NCBI RefSeq assembly: GCF_020184175.1
Contig: NC_065531.1
Location: 37,469,213 to 37,533,212, forward strand
From: Aphis gossypii
Lineage: Eukaryota; Arthropoda; Insecta; Hemiptera; Aphididae
Direction: 5' to 3'
Length of the DNA stretch: 64,000 nucleotides
Part shown: in pieces, positions 27,101 through 39,200 of the stretch
Layout: each line of letters starts with the position of its first letter
Position numbering within the stretch: the first letter of the stretch is position 1
The notes under the pieces: model-generated
Seen by the model: the letters and a program-made list of their open reading frames with translations, nothing else
What the model was told of the DNA's origin: nothing
Databases searched by the model: none
Program-made: the position numbers and the translations under genes

Positions 27101-29410
27101 TTAATGAAATAGGTATTTTATAAATTTCTTAAAATCTAGTTTACCGAGATTTTCGAGTAATTTATAATGCATAGTTTTGTTATAATTTTAAGATAAACAG
27201 TTGTAAAAAAGGTTATGATATATTTAAGATTTATGTTATGGTATCGCTGAAGATGTATTGAAATAGAATAATTGAAAGAAGAATGTGATAAGAATATAAG
27301 CTATACGTGTAGCATCGTAAATTATAAGCTATATGCTGCTTAATGTAAGCATACACGTCCATAAAACCACAGTTACTATATTATAGAGATTAAAAGGGAT
27401 TTAAAACAAGTAAATCAGAGCAAACAAAAAAAAGAGAGGGAAATCTGTATATCAATTTATAAGGAAAGCTATTGAATCTGTTAGTCGTGGAAATTGATTT
27501 AAAATGTCGTTTGACATAAGGAAAACAAAACGAAGTTATTATTTTTTACATAGTTGTTTGATTAAAATAATCTGCTATACATGATATAAAGTTTGTGTGG
27601 CATCTACTTTCTTGTAAATAATTAAATTGATTATGATTAAAACCAGCATAATTATATAATTTATTAAATTTTGTTTTCGCCAGAGTATTGGTACTTTTGT
27701 AGTCACGAAAGAGCATATAAATATTACGCAGAGTCAATTTACCACGGAACGGCCATGTCTGGATTTTATGCGAAGACTTCGAGCTCTTTAAACCAGCTGT
27801 CATTATTGGGACATTTTAGTACTTTTTCGGGAAAAAAAATATTGGTTGGAGAATATCTTGACCCTGAGTAAGTATTGATTTCGAACTACCTACACAATAT
27901 ACTGCGATAGTATTAGTATCACGCCTACTCGAATAATATTCGGTTTAAGCGTATTAAGCTCAATGAACTGATAATAAATATTTAAAATCGATATACCTGA
28001 TAAATATTAATAATCGGCATAAATAATTAGACTATAATAATCAATATTATAAGCCGATCAGTTGTCTTTATTATAGATTAAGATTGATAATAATATAGTA
28101 TAAATTCTATTTTTGTCAGATAATTGATTTGAATTTATTAAAATACATCAATATTAATTTATCAATCACTTTTTTATATTATGACATATTACTTATATCT
28201 CTTATACATTATGTTTAACGTTTATACTCTGAGAACTTTAAAATTGATTGTATTGTATTCTATGAACTACGAGTAAAATACAAGAGTATCTTTTGTTATT
28301 ATTACGTTTTAAAATGAAACTCGTATTATATTCACACAAATGGAGCACAGCAATTTGTTAAAACCTAATAAATTATGATGATCAATATTTAATTTCTTTT
28401 TCACAGCTTATTTTTATTTTGCCATTTATGTTTAATTTTTAGGACTAAAGGAATATACAATTTTATAACCAATGATACACCACCTTACGCTAAAGGTAAA
28501 AATAAAGTTAGCACATTTCTGATGAAATTGTTTTCTTATTTCTAAAAATAAAATAATATGTATACTATAGACACAGTATCTATATTTTATAACAGAAATA
28601 AATTATTTTTATTATTAAATATATTATGTATACCATTAATATTAAAAATTATCCAGTATTATGTTTTATTGTTTTTATTTATGACTAATAAACAAGTACT
28701 TAATTGAGATGTCAGGGCTTGTCTTATTGACGAGTGAGGGAGATTTAAGTTTATGCTTAAATCAGTATGCATGAAATGATGATTCAAATAGAATTAAGAT
28801 GTTGTAAAGAACTTATTTCTATTATTTAATAAATAAAATATATAAGTAATATTCCAAGGTTAGTATATTATTTTAAGTATTTTAATGTACCTACTTTTGC
28901 AGTATTTCGAGTGTATTCCATATTTTTTTCTTTAAAGTGTACGGAAAACCTTAACAATTATTTTTCTGGATGTATGAACTTGATGTTACAATAAATGTTT
29001 CTGAATAGGACCTATGGGCTGAAAAAAAAGTAGGGGGAGTTAAAAGGTTTAATATTAAACTATATAGTCTTGAGTCAGAACTTAAGAATTAGTATCTAAT
29101 TTTACTAATAATATTTTAGTTATAAAGATGTACTATAAAAATATATGATATAAAATTGTTGTTATTATTAGTTTATTATATGAGTATGATTTTAAGAATA
29201 GATTGATTAGGTAGACATTAGTAAATTACTCATGAGTTTAATAACCATTTTAGTATAGGTACTCTTGTGCAGATAAACAAAAAAAAAAATGAGAGAATAC
29301 GATCACCCAAGTATCGGCTGGTTCGTAACACACAAACGTATGTCTCCCATAGTGGGTCTTTCTGGTGCTTTCTATTGTACTTGCATTATAACTGGCACGA
29401 TACTGTATAA
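24154..29410 (+). CDS. Secreted lipase of the pancreatic lipase / phospholipase A1-like family
   Basis: Alpha/beta-hydrolase expected to cleave ester bonds of glycerolipids outside the cell. Exons are 24154-24172, 24983-25103, 25216-25355, 25550-25807, 26717-26893, 27684-27867, 28443-28495 and, tentatively, 29259-29410. All are joined by GT..AG with consistent phases, giving 367 residues. A hydrophobic signal segment (about 8-20, LTVLLVIVTCGAI) is followed by FYLYT, the oxyanion-region LKILIHG (72-78), EYNIISVDY (100-108), the nucleophile elbow GFSLGG with Ser155, GLDPA with Asp182, and CSHERA with His246. The segment between Cys210 and Cys235 is short and carries no long lid, as in PLA1-like and many insect midgut members rather than vertebrate pancreatic lipase. 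The triad is intact, so the enzyme is probably active. Substrate preference cannot be decided here. The last exon is the weakest part of the model. Confidence 0.9.
24983..25103 (+). CDS. Lipase gene, coding exon 2
   Basis: Follows TTTTTTCAG. It encodes the signal-peptide core and the mature start with several cysteines, ending FYLYT and two bases of the next codon (CAAA|GTACGT). A second GT (TAC|GTAAGT) 5 bases on is closer to consensus but would break the frame. Confidence 0.85.
25216..25355 (+). CDS. Lipase gene, coding exon 3
   Basis: Encodes NKTKDNPIELSQ through LKILIHG to NTLLRN (residues 47-93). The intron before it is 112 bases. The donor AACG|GTGAAT is chosen over continuing into EFLVTRQ because only this choice gives the conserved RNAYFSQAEYNIISVDY across the junction. 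Confidence 0.82.
25550..25807 (+). CDS. Lipase gene, coding exon 4 (catalytic serine)
   Basis: Starts after TTTTTTTAG and covers residues 94-179, including EYNIISVDY and the nucleophile elbow GFSLGG with Ser155. It ends in phase 1 at ACGG|GTAAGC. The region upstream of the acceptor is pyrimidine-rich. Confidence 0.92.
26717..26893 (+). CDS. Lipase gene, coding exon 5 (catalytic aspartate)
   Basis: Follows GAACAG. It encodes GLDPALPYFEY with Asp182, VDVIHTN, and DFYANGAITQPGC, which is conserved in the family. It ends in phase 1 at ATA|GTAAGT. Confidence 0.92.
27684..27867 (+). CDS. Lipase gene, coding exon 6 (catalytic histidine)
   Basis: Follows TTTTCGCCAG. It encodes KYWYFCSHERAYKYYAES with catalytic His246 and runs to EYLDP, ending in phase 2 at CTGA|GTAAGT. 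Confidence 0.92.
28443..28495 (+). CDS. Lipase gene, coding exon 7
   Basis: Short 53-base exon after TTTTTAG. It encodes ETKGIYNFITNDTPPYAK, the usual C-terminal strand of these enzymes, and ends in phase 1 at AAAG|GTAAAA. Confidence 0.85.
29259..29410 (+). CDS. Lipase gene, tentative last exon
   Basis: If the acceptor is GTATAG at 29253-29258, the phase-1 join gives GTLVQINKKKN and stays open to TAA at 29408. Using the stronger-looking GTGCAG at 29267-29272 gives only a short basic tail, DKQKKK, then a stop at 29290. A different frame (from 29289) is also open for 65 codons across an A10 run, so the true C-terminus is uncertain. Confidence 0.3.
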
Positions 29411-31842
29411 TTTTATAATATTCCATAGCCTATTACCACACAAATTCCTGTGTAAATTTAATTTACTATACATACATAGAAATTAATAGAAATCAAACGA
29501 ATATAATTTAATTGAATATTACTTAATTAAAAAAAAAAAATTATATTGCGTTAGCCCCTGTCATGTGTTAAATATTTGAAGTCAATGATAAACCATTGCA
29601 TACAATAAACACTTTTGATAGATGATAGTTATAGTCACCTTAATTATGTTTTTAAATTTATTTTATAATACATTTATATTGCTATTAGTAACTATACTTA
29701 AGTTACTATACAGTAGGTGGGTCGACCTAATTGTTACCAAAAACAAATTATATTCCTATATTATATAAAAATTATTATTATAATTTTAGTAGCTATAGTA
29801 TAATACTAATTTATACGGCAATAACATCGTTCTATAAAACGATAATGTCCCCACGGCTCAAGCTCTTGTTGGAGCCTATGAAGTGGTATATATTAAAATT
29901 AACAAATGAAATGACATATATAATTTAAGAATTACCAGTATTATATGAAAACCACACAAAACTAAATAAATATAATATATATATATATAGATAAATAAAA
30001 ATAGTTATACATAATACACATATATTATAATAAGAGGTAAATTTAAGTGTAGTATGTAGGTTGAAGTTTGTTGAATAAATCATAAGTAGTTAAATTAATT
30101 TCAAATTTATTGTTATTTAAATAATATAATTCATTAGAGAGGCTATTCAAAATACTTAGACCAATGTATGTAAAAGTAGTTTAACTAGAGGATTTATGGA
30201 TCTTATGGGTAGGTATGTATAGTGTATACGTATATAATACTCGTATTATTAGGTATGAAGTTAAAATTGTGCCACAATGGTTTTTCTTAGGTATTCTTTA
30301 CTATAGAAGCGACAGTAATCCTGTTTTGTAGAAAAGTTTTTCCATATAAAATATTCAAATATTCATACAGATTCTTAACATGGTGAAAACAGATTTTATT
30401 TAATATTAATTTCAAAATATAATTTTAGGAAATAAGAAAATGTTCAAGATTTGTATTACAATCCATATAGTTATATCAAATATACTTGAGAATTTCAGCA
30501 ATGTATTGTATACAATTTATACAGTTTTAATTTGATTATTGTACAAAGTATATTATAGTTGCTTAAAGACATAAGGAAATTTTCTTATTTTTTACTAATA
30601 AGTTAATATTATCTGTACATTGCATATTTATTTATTGTTCATTTATATATCGATTTATTTTGTAGTCAAATAATTTTTTATTTATTGTAACACGAACATG
30701 CATTTGAGATAGTGTAACTGACTGAATACAATACAATTGGTTAGTTTAAATTCGTTTTTGTATTTTATTTGAACAAAAGCTTCACTTTAAATAGTTATTT
30801 ACCTATTCTTGACATTTCACCATTTCCCAAAAAAGAAAATGTTTCTCTATGATAAACATGAATATTTCTAGTGATTTATTTTTATTTTTTTAAATCTCTC
30901 GCTTATTTGAACAAATAATTTTTCTGTTATCGAGATTTTACATACAAATATCAAACATTTCATCTATATCAATTTCAAAGTTTTGTCTTAGGTGTTTTTT
31001 GAAAATATTTCTCTTCCTGTTCTAGATTTTAGAAAAGCTGTATGCCAAAACTATTTAATAGCTATAACAACTACTTTATTTTAGCGTTATTGTATTAATC
31101 AGAATAAGTTTTGACTTCGTAACAGTTAATTATAAAACTATCATCTATTTTATACTTAATTACTCCTACAAGTGTAATGGGCTACATTATATTTTCATTT
31201 GTAGTCCCCGAGAATGCTATCGATAATAATTTCATTAACTATATGCATTTCTGCTCAAGATACGTAATTTTTGATTATAAAATATAATTCTATTTAGTTA
31301 GTAAAATATATTCAAATAGGAATTAGGTACACTACATTTTTTGCTTTCTAAATCAATGAAACGCTAAATTATATTACATTTATGAGAGTTAAGACAATAA
31401 TTTATACTTCAAAGCAATATTATTATACCAAGCAGTGTTATTACCTTAGTTTTTCAATCTAAATGTATGTTCTTCACCTTTCCTTTAGAACATGTTTCAC
31501 AAATGTATTTAATAGTTTATGAATAAAATGACTTTATATTGTCATTTGTTAAATTAGCACATTATTCATGTCAGTAAAGTCAACATAATAAATAAGAAAT
31601 AGATAAAGTGTATGTAATATTTGATGAAAAATTACACAAATCAGCATTTTTATCAGTCGTTTTATATCACACTAATAATTAAAAATATTCTTGATTGATC
31701 AATTTCACATTCAAAGTTCTAACATAGTCACTGTGGTTCACAATATTTTTTATTTTATTATGTTACTTCCAATGTTACCTACTCATACTTTGTTTCTGAT
31801 AGGAGAGGTAAGTACATATAATTTTATGGATTTAGCATATTA
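29411..31842. other. A+T-rich sequence downstream of the lipase gene, no gene seen
   Basis: Short open frames only. The stretch at about 29930-30540 is less simple in sequence than its surroundings and could be an old mobile-element remnant, but no domain was recognised on either strand. Confidence 0.5.
29604..29609 (+). terminator. Possible polyadenylation signal of the lipase gene
   Basis: AATAAA about 195 bases after the tentative stop, followed by a T/G-containing stretch. Such hexamers are common by chance in DNA this A+T-rich. Confidence 0.3.
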
Positions 31843-32073
31843 CAAGAGTGGCCAACATGGACGTGTTCGCAAGCCACATGGACAAATAAAATTATGCCAA
31901 GAGACAAAATGTTTATAAACACATTTTATATTTTTTGATAAATTTTAATAAACATTTACCAAAAATTAAAATTTATAACAATAGTAAGTAAATTTTGATT
32001 TTATAAATAATTAAAATCTGACTATAACGAGACCACATACGGCTCGCGAACCACAATTTAGCCACCCCCTTTG
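31843..32073. mobile_element. Degenerate hAT-like non-autonomous element (231 bp)
   Basis: Left end CAAGAGTGGCCAACATGG followed by GTTCGCAAGCCACATGG. The reverse complement of the right end reads CAAAGGGGGTGGCTAAA followed by GTTCGCGAGCCGTATG. Both resemble the widespread hAT terminal type with a GTGGCCAA block and a CTCGCGAGCC block. The interior is A+T-rich with no transposase frame. No clean 8-bp target duplication is visible, so the element is old or its ends are slightly off. Confidence 0.65.
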
Positions 32074-32956
32074 TATTAATATAATGTTAACTTCTATTTA
32101 AGTTATAGTTGATTAAATTTAAAGTTTTATCATTTTAACATTAAACAATTATTTTACTATTAATTTAACATCAACTATTTGTAATTTTAAATATTATAAA
32201 AATAATATTCTTTGACCAATGACCAATGCAAATGTTTTATTTATATAATGAAAATAAATTTAAATTATAAAAACAATGCAATTAACAATAAAAAAAAACA
32301 CAACTTGAAGAAACAAATTTTATTATTATAAATTATTTATATAATCATAATTGTAATAATGAACAAAAGTGAATATGAACCCTGGACTTCATGGTCTACG
32401 ACTTTTGTTCATAAAGTACAATGGCACAATATTATAATTCAAATTAAATCATACAATTTGAGCTATTTACTTTTACAAGTTATAGTATAGAAATGGTCAA
32501 TCGTTAAATAAGTTCAAAAACAATATATCTCATAATAATATAACTGATAATTATTGTATTGTTCGTGAAAGATGTATATAAAAAAATATCAAACAACTAT
32601 CATCATCAAACAGTGTGTGGCCAATGTCAATATAATTATACACAGTGTTTTATTTTAAACAGCAGCCTTTCACATTTTTTCCATGAATTCTGAAAATAAG
32701 GTTGATCTCAGTTTGACCGTTTTAGAAATATAACTAAATATTTACGAGTATGTTAGTGATATAAAACCTTGTATTAATGATAATTGTGGTAGTTCTATTA
32801 ATACGCTCTATTAATACAAGACAAAATGTATTAAATGGCCTTTTAAACTCATTATTGCAAAAAAATGAGATTGGTTTTTAGAACTCAAACTGTTTAAGTT
32901 TAAGAAAATTTTAAAAATAGACTAAATGGTCATTAAGTCTATGTATCTGTTTTATA

Positions 32957-33277
32957 CAAGGCTGGGTAAGTTAATGATTTTTTGTCAACTTAGTTAATAT
33001 TTTTTTTAACTTTTTAATAAGTTAAAAGTTAAAAAAAAGTTATTTTTTATATATTAGCGTTAGGTTAGATTTATTTATAATTTAATTATTTATAAAATAA
33101 CGTAACTTAAATTTTATTAAAAATAACTCGTTATTTATTAAGTTAATATCAATAAACATCAATTAAGTTAAAAATTAAGTTAATGAAAATTAAATTCAAA
33201 AAAGTTAAGTTAAAAAGTTTAAATTAACTTAACTTTTAACTTAAATTTACTTTTTAACTCGTTTATGCCCAGGCTTG
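32957..33277. mobile_element. hAT-type MITE, 321 bp, with 8-bp target site duplication
   Basis: The left end CAAGGCTGGGTAAGTTAA and the reverse complement of the right end (CAAGCCTGGGCATAAACG) form terminal inverted repeats. The flanking 8 bases GTTTTATA are repeated perfectly (32949-32956 and 33278-33285). An 8-bp duplication with CA..TG ends is diagnostic of hAT-superfamily insertion. The interior is made of GTTAA/TTAAC-type sequence in both orientations and encodes nothing, so it must have been moved in trans. Confidence 0.88.
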
Positions 33278-33285
33278 GTTTTATA

Positions 33286-36200
33286 TTTTACTATTATATG
33301 ATTTTTTTGACATTGTCCCTACACTTATCTTTAAAATAAAATTATATATTAAGACATTGACCTTACAGTAGTATTACAAATTTTTATAAAATCGTGATTA
33401 AGTTCTAATTTATCAAGGAAGTATTTGTATATGGAGGAAACAATTTTGATTTCTTGTCCTCCGCGAGCTGCTTCAGTTTTATACAATAAATAACAATATG
33501 CAGATTTAAATTTTCCATTAATCTCATAAATTGTATAAATTTAAAAGTTCAGAGTTGTCGTTTATAAAAAGATAGCTCACTAGTAAAAAAGAGTGTTGCC
33601 AAACATTTTAGTAGATCAAATGAAACAGTCAAGACTATAGTTTTAATCAGTAACTGATAACATAAAAACGTAATGGATGTAGATATATCTACAACTGTGG
33701 TAAAAACAGAATATTAAAATAATCAATTAATAATCATCGATGTTTTAATAAACGAATTTTTATCATTATTGTTTAAATATTTATATCAAATGTGATACAT
33801 AAAGGCCAATTGAAGCAAGAGCTACTGAATTTGGATAATTTATAATTTGATCAAGATGTACATAATTGCATTCAGAAATATGCAACCACATATACATATT
33901 ATTCGAGTATCGTAGTTTTGATTCCACCAGCATTGTATAATAAATATTGTAAAAAAATAAAATGTACAAACAGGAATTTTTCGTATTTTTAAGATTTAGT
34001 TGATTTTTATATCATAAATGATGCATAATATATATTTATTAAAACATTTTATTTTATTCAAAGTAAAATATATTTAGTATTCACATTTCACTGAACCCAT
34101 TGTTATAATATAATATTATTATAAACAATCTAACTTATATGATTTTATTATTCATTATATTAAATATAAATAATTTCTTTTATCTCTAACTTGCCGATTT
34201 GTATACGAATTTTTTAAGACAAATATTGATAAAATATATTTGTAATCATTCAACATACATAGTTAATTAAATCAGTGTTAATATTTTCAGCTAAATAATA
34301 AAAATAATAATACAATTGGAGATTGTTAACAAATTTCTAAACAATCAAATTGATTGCCATAAATTCAAGTTATATGTTACATTATTATTTTTTATTATGA
34401 CTTCTTAATGTTATGCCATATTTACATAATTATTTTGACTCAACAATATAAGCATTGTATTCCGTACTTATTATTAGTATAATATTATACTTTATCGTTA
34501 ATATTGAATTCATCGCAATTCATACACGAACAATATATTTATTACTTACAGTTATTTATAGTATGATAAAATTGAATATAACTTTTAATTTATAAAATAT
34601 CAAAATATCAATTTGTTGAATTAAAACTAAAATAAAAAATTGAAAATTTAATATTGTAAATGTACATTAATCAAACAACTAACAAGGCTTAAACGAAATA
34701 AAAAAGTTCTGACCAATACATTCGATTTGTGAATACATTTAAATTTAAGTAAAATTCAGTACTAAGAACTGTACTGATTTTTCGTATATTTATACAATAC
34801 GTAGGATGTATAATATTTAATATATATATATATATTATATAATTTATAATATCTTGTTGTTCCGTGTTTCGAATATAAGGTTAGCGAGATGAAAAAAATA
34901 ATATTAAGTGGCTTTTTTTGTCAAATCCATCAGGTTTATTGTGGAATGGCAATCATGTTGAGTGACTTTAAGTTTTATGCTGATTAACCATCACAAAGTA
35001 TTCATTATGTAAAATATAGTACCATTGATGTTATTTACAACATTATTAAAGGTTGTGAATTTGTAAGATATTTTTTTTTATATGTATGATACGTTTAATG
35101 ATTAATTATTATAAATAATTTATTTTATTTTAATTTTTAATCTAAAACATATATTTTAAGATAATAATTATTTAAATGTATGAAGTAAATGATATTTGTG
35201 CAAATGACAGTGCCACTGAAATATTAATATTTGAATTATATTTGTTAATATGAATAGTTCTTAAAATATTTGAACTTGTTTTTAAAATTTAATAAGCCAT
35301 TAATATATTTAACTTAAAGATTTAATTTTGGTGTAAATCAAATAACATAAGTGAATTAAAAATTGCAAGATAATAGTATGATTATTATTTTCCCATGAAT
35401 TCGTTTGTATTTATTTTAAATCAGATCACAAAAACAAGTTTAATGTTACCAATTAATCTGACAATAAATTTTTGAGTTAATATTAATTTAAATGTATTTA
35501 TATGAAGTTTTGAAAGAAGTCATTTGTTAAGGGTTACAATGGTTAAGGTACCTCTTTATAAAATATAGATATACATATTTAAGCAGTTTTCAATTAAAGA
35601 GCTTCATTTTTAAGTGATTTGCCACTTTAAATTCTGGATTTCAGATACTAAAAGTTAGACGATTTTTAAAATATACTAAATATTAATAACAATAGTATTT
35701 ATGTTTACATTTTAGTATTTATGTCCTTAATTGTATCTCCATAAGTATTTGTATGATATAATCTATAGGTTGTAATATTGATGCAATTGTTATTTATTTA
35801 TTTTTAATTTAAAATAAATAAATTATATTTTATCGAGTATTATATATTAATTTATTTTATTGTAAAAATGTATTAAATTTGTTAATTTTTTTCATATAAA
35901 TAGTTGCAATCTCTACTCTCAAATCGCAGAATCATATTGATTAAAGCTAACATGAATGATTGACATTAAATGTCTTTATTATTTTGATGTTATAACAATA
36001 TATAAAAAATAACTATTTTATTTCTTAATTTTTAAAATTATTATGTTTGTTATAAAATAATCAAAACATAGTGATTTTTAATAGATTAATAAATCTCTAT
36101 TTATTATTCATTTAGTTAATTCTTTATGAGATCCAAAACCAAATTAAGATGAATAATAAAGAGCTAAATTTCAAGTGTCTACACACTGAACATAAATAAT

Positions 36201-39200
36201 AACACGTTTTGATTAATATTTTTGTATAAAATAGTTTATATTTAGTATATGACTACACATTAGGAACTTCAGAAATAATTTCATCCCATTTAATAATCAC
36301 ACATGTATCCCCTAAATTAAATGCTAATACAATACAATATCAAAATTAAACAAATATAATAGGCTATTATATTTCAGTATTTAGTTTTTTATTATTGTAA
36401 GGTTTTCTTTACTATGTTATAGCTATATAGGTTAATTATTGAGTAATATATGTATTTATATATATATCATATCATGAAATCAAAGACTTAAATAGTATTA
36501 AATTACTAAAAGCTTATCCCGTTTAAAAAAATTAAAAATTAGTTACTTACTGTGTTTGTATCTTAAACTATGTATATTATATATATATATTATATATATT
36601 ATATATAATTTATGTATAGTCACTCTTGGTAAATTATTCACCTGGGCTTTATAACTTATTTGATTTAAGATTTAATATAATATAATAGTTTCAAACAATA
36701 TAATGAACTCGGAACTCTAATTTTAACTTAAAAAAAAAAATATATTGTTTAGTAAAATATTTTTCAAAAATAATTATTTATATAATTTTATCAGTTAACT
36801 AATTACTAGAAAAATACATTAAACGTTTATAAGAGATGTGCAACTAACTTAATATTACAAATGTTAACAGTTAATCATGTCATAGTTAACCTACTTAAAT
36901 ATTAAATTTAAATTCTCAGTCCCGTTCTTTTTTCTCTTTAATTGTCTTTATTCCCAAGACAGGCTTCATAGTTTAAAATGCTCAACAATTTATATGATAC
37001 TTATTATCAATTAGGTACATATTTATCATATTTTAATATTATTTTTAAATAAAATCACAATGGTCTGATACTAACGTCTATAGAATCAAAAACGAATTGA
37101 TAACTTTAATAATGCGCTTCATAAATAATATCTTAGGTGAGAGTCGCGAAGAGTTAGGTTATGTATAAAATGTATAACGCACGTATCAAGCTTTTGAGGA
37201 TCTCTCGTGATAGCATCATGGGACAACTCTAGCCCATTGTGATAATATTTTATTTTATGGTTGTTCGTTTGTTCGTTCGTTGGAATAATAATAATAGTAA
37301 TATGAAAGAAAATAAAAAGCTTGTGGAGTACTGTACGGGAATTTATAAAATACATAAAATCGTAGGCGGGTGCATAACGTAAAATTGTTTACATTTCCCA
37401 AGCCACTTATTTGGAACATTAATGGGACACACTATGTACGTCTTTAATAATACACATATTCTCTTATAGGTTATTAATGAACGCTTCTGCTTTTAGTCTC
37501 TTGGAATTATTCACAATCCAATGTTCCGTCTCATCAACAGCACGGTAAAATCACGTCACGTGTGTTCAGCAGTATAATGTGTGAACAGTTTTCAATTCAT
37601 TTTACACAGATTATAATTTATTATTCAAATCCTTTATTTTGTATGAAATTTAAATAATTTAATATTTAAGCTTTCCGAGATATGATGTTTAATCATTTTC
37701 ATTTTAATTAACAACTTTTTTTCCTTTATCGTTATTATTTACTTATGTTTTTCCACTGAAGTGTTTTTTTTTGTACCAGTATGCATTATTTTTAACACGT
37801 TTAAGCGCGGCGTTAGTTCATATGGTCATCACTTGATCCATTGACTATAATTGCTCTGTTGAAAGCATAAACAACTCTGATGCAGAGCTTGAAAGTATTA
37901 TAGTTAAGGTATAATTATATAGTTTAGTTTTAGGAAAGTATTATAAACTTGATTTAAAATAAAATTCATAAATATTAATTCGTCGACGGTTAAAAAAGGT
38001 TAAAGGTTGTCATTACTTTCAATAATTGGTTTATAATATGGAATATAAAAATTCGTTGTTATAATGAACAAAGCAACCTAAAAATATTGTTATTAAGCAA
38101 TATAGTTAAAAATATATTGAATAAGTATTTACATATAACCATGGAAAGTTTTGAAGTATAGACAATGCGATCATAATAGTTATTATAAAACATTTACATT
38201 TATGTAAAAAAAAAAAAAAAAAATAATGAAAATAGTAATTTCCTTGAAAACAATGTTTGCGCATAATATTTCATCGTGAATAATGTTCATGAACAAAAAA
38301 ATTATTTACATCGGATAATTAATGGTAAATATTATTATTTATAATTACCAGCGCATAATTAATTTATAATAATACAATTAATTATAAGAAAAACAAACAC
38401 AAATTGTAGGAAGATACTGAAAACCACAAATGGAAAAAAAAATAATTAAGATTTATAATTTTAAAAAATGTTATGAATTCATTTAAGGAATGAAACCTTG
38501 TTATCAGTCTTTATAAGCATTTTAAATGCAAGCATGATTAGATAGTTTTGCATTTCATACCTTTGGTTTTATTTTATTTCATCGACTAATCACTAAATCT
38601 GTTATTATAGAAGAACCAATGTAAGGAACAAATAGTGTACAAAGTTTTACGAAAACTTGTGGAAGTTTTGTATCAAATCTATGTTACACTGGGCTATCAC
38701 ATTGAAAACACGTTAAATGTGCGTTTTATGGGTGAAAAATCGGTACGGAAGTTATGACAGTAGATTTGAAATAATCGCTTTCCGGTTGTAGGTTCTGATC
38801 GAAAAACGTTTACCGTACAAATAAAATCGAACATAATTTTCAGCGAATGAACATGAAAGTATTATTTTTCTTTATGTCAACATATAATACAATAATATAT
38901 GTTTTCCAAAAATATTTACGGTTAATACATAATATATTTTGTTTTTTGTGGTGTCTTTCGAATGCCTAGCTGACACGTTTTCAAAATTAGATCTTTCAAG
39001 GTTATCCACGTTTTGAACTACATATCAAATCGTTCAAAAGAGCATTAAGACACTTTATTTATTTTTTAAAGGCATTCATTTATAGTAACTTGTAAGTAAA
39101 CTCTTGACGTTCACATTATACAGATAATATAGTAATGTTGTTTTAATGCAAAACTATGTGGTAAATAATATGTACAAAGTATTTTCCTGTTTTTGCTAAC

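Noticed and set aside
29289..29486. Open frame with hydrophobic stretch as a separate membrane protein
   Set aside because: No promoter, splice or similarity support. It overlaps the tentative last lipase exon in another frame.
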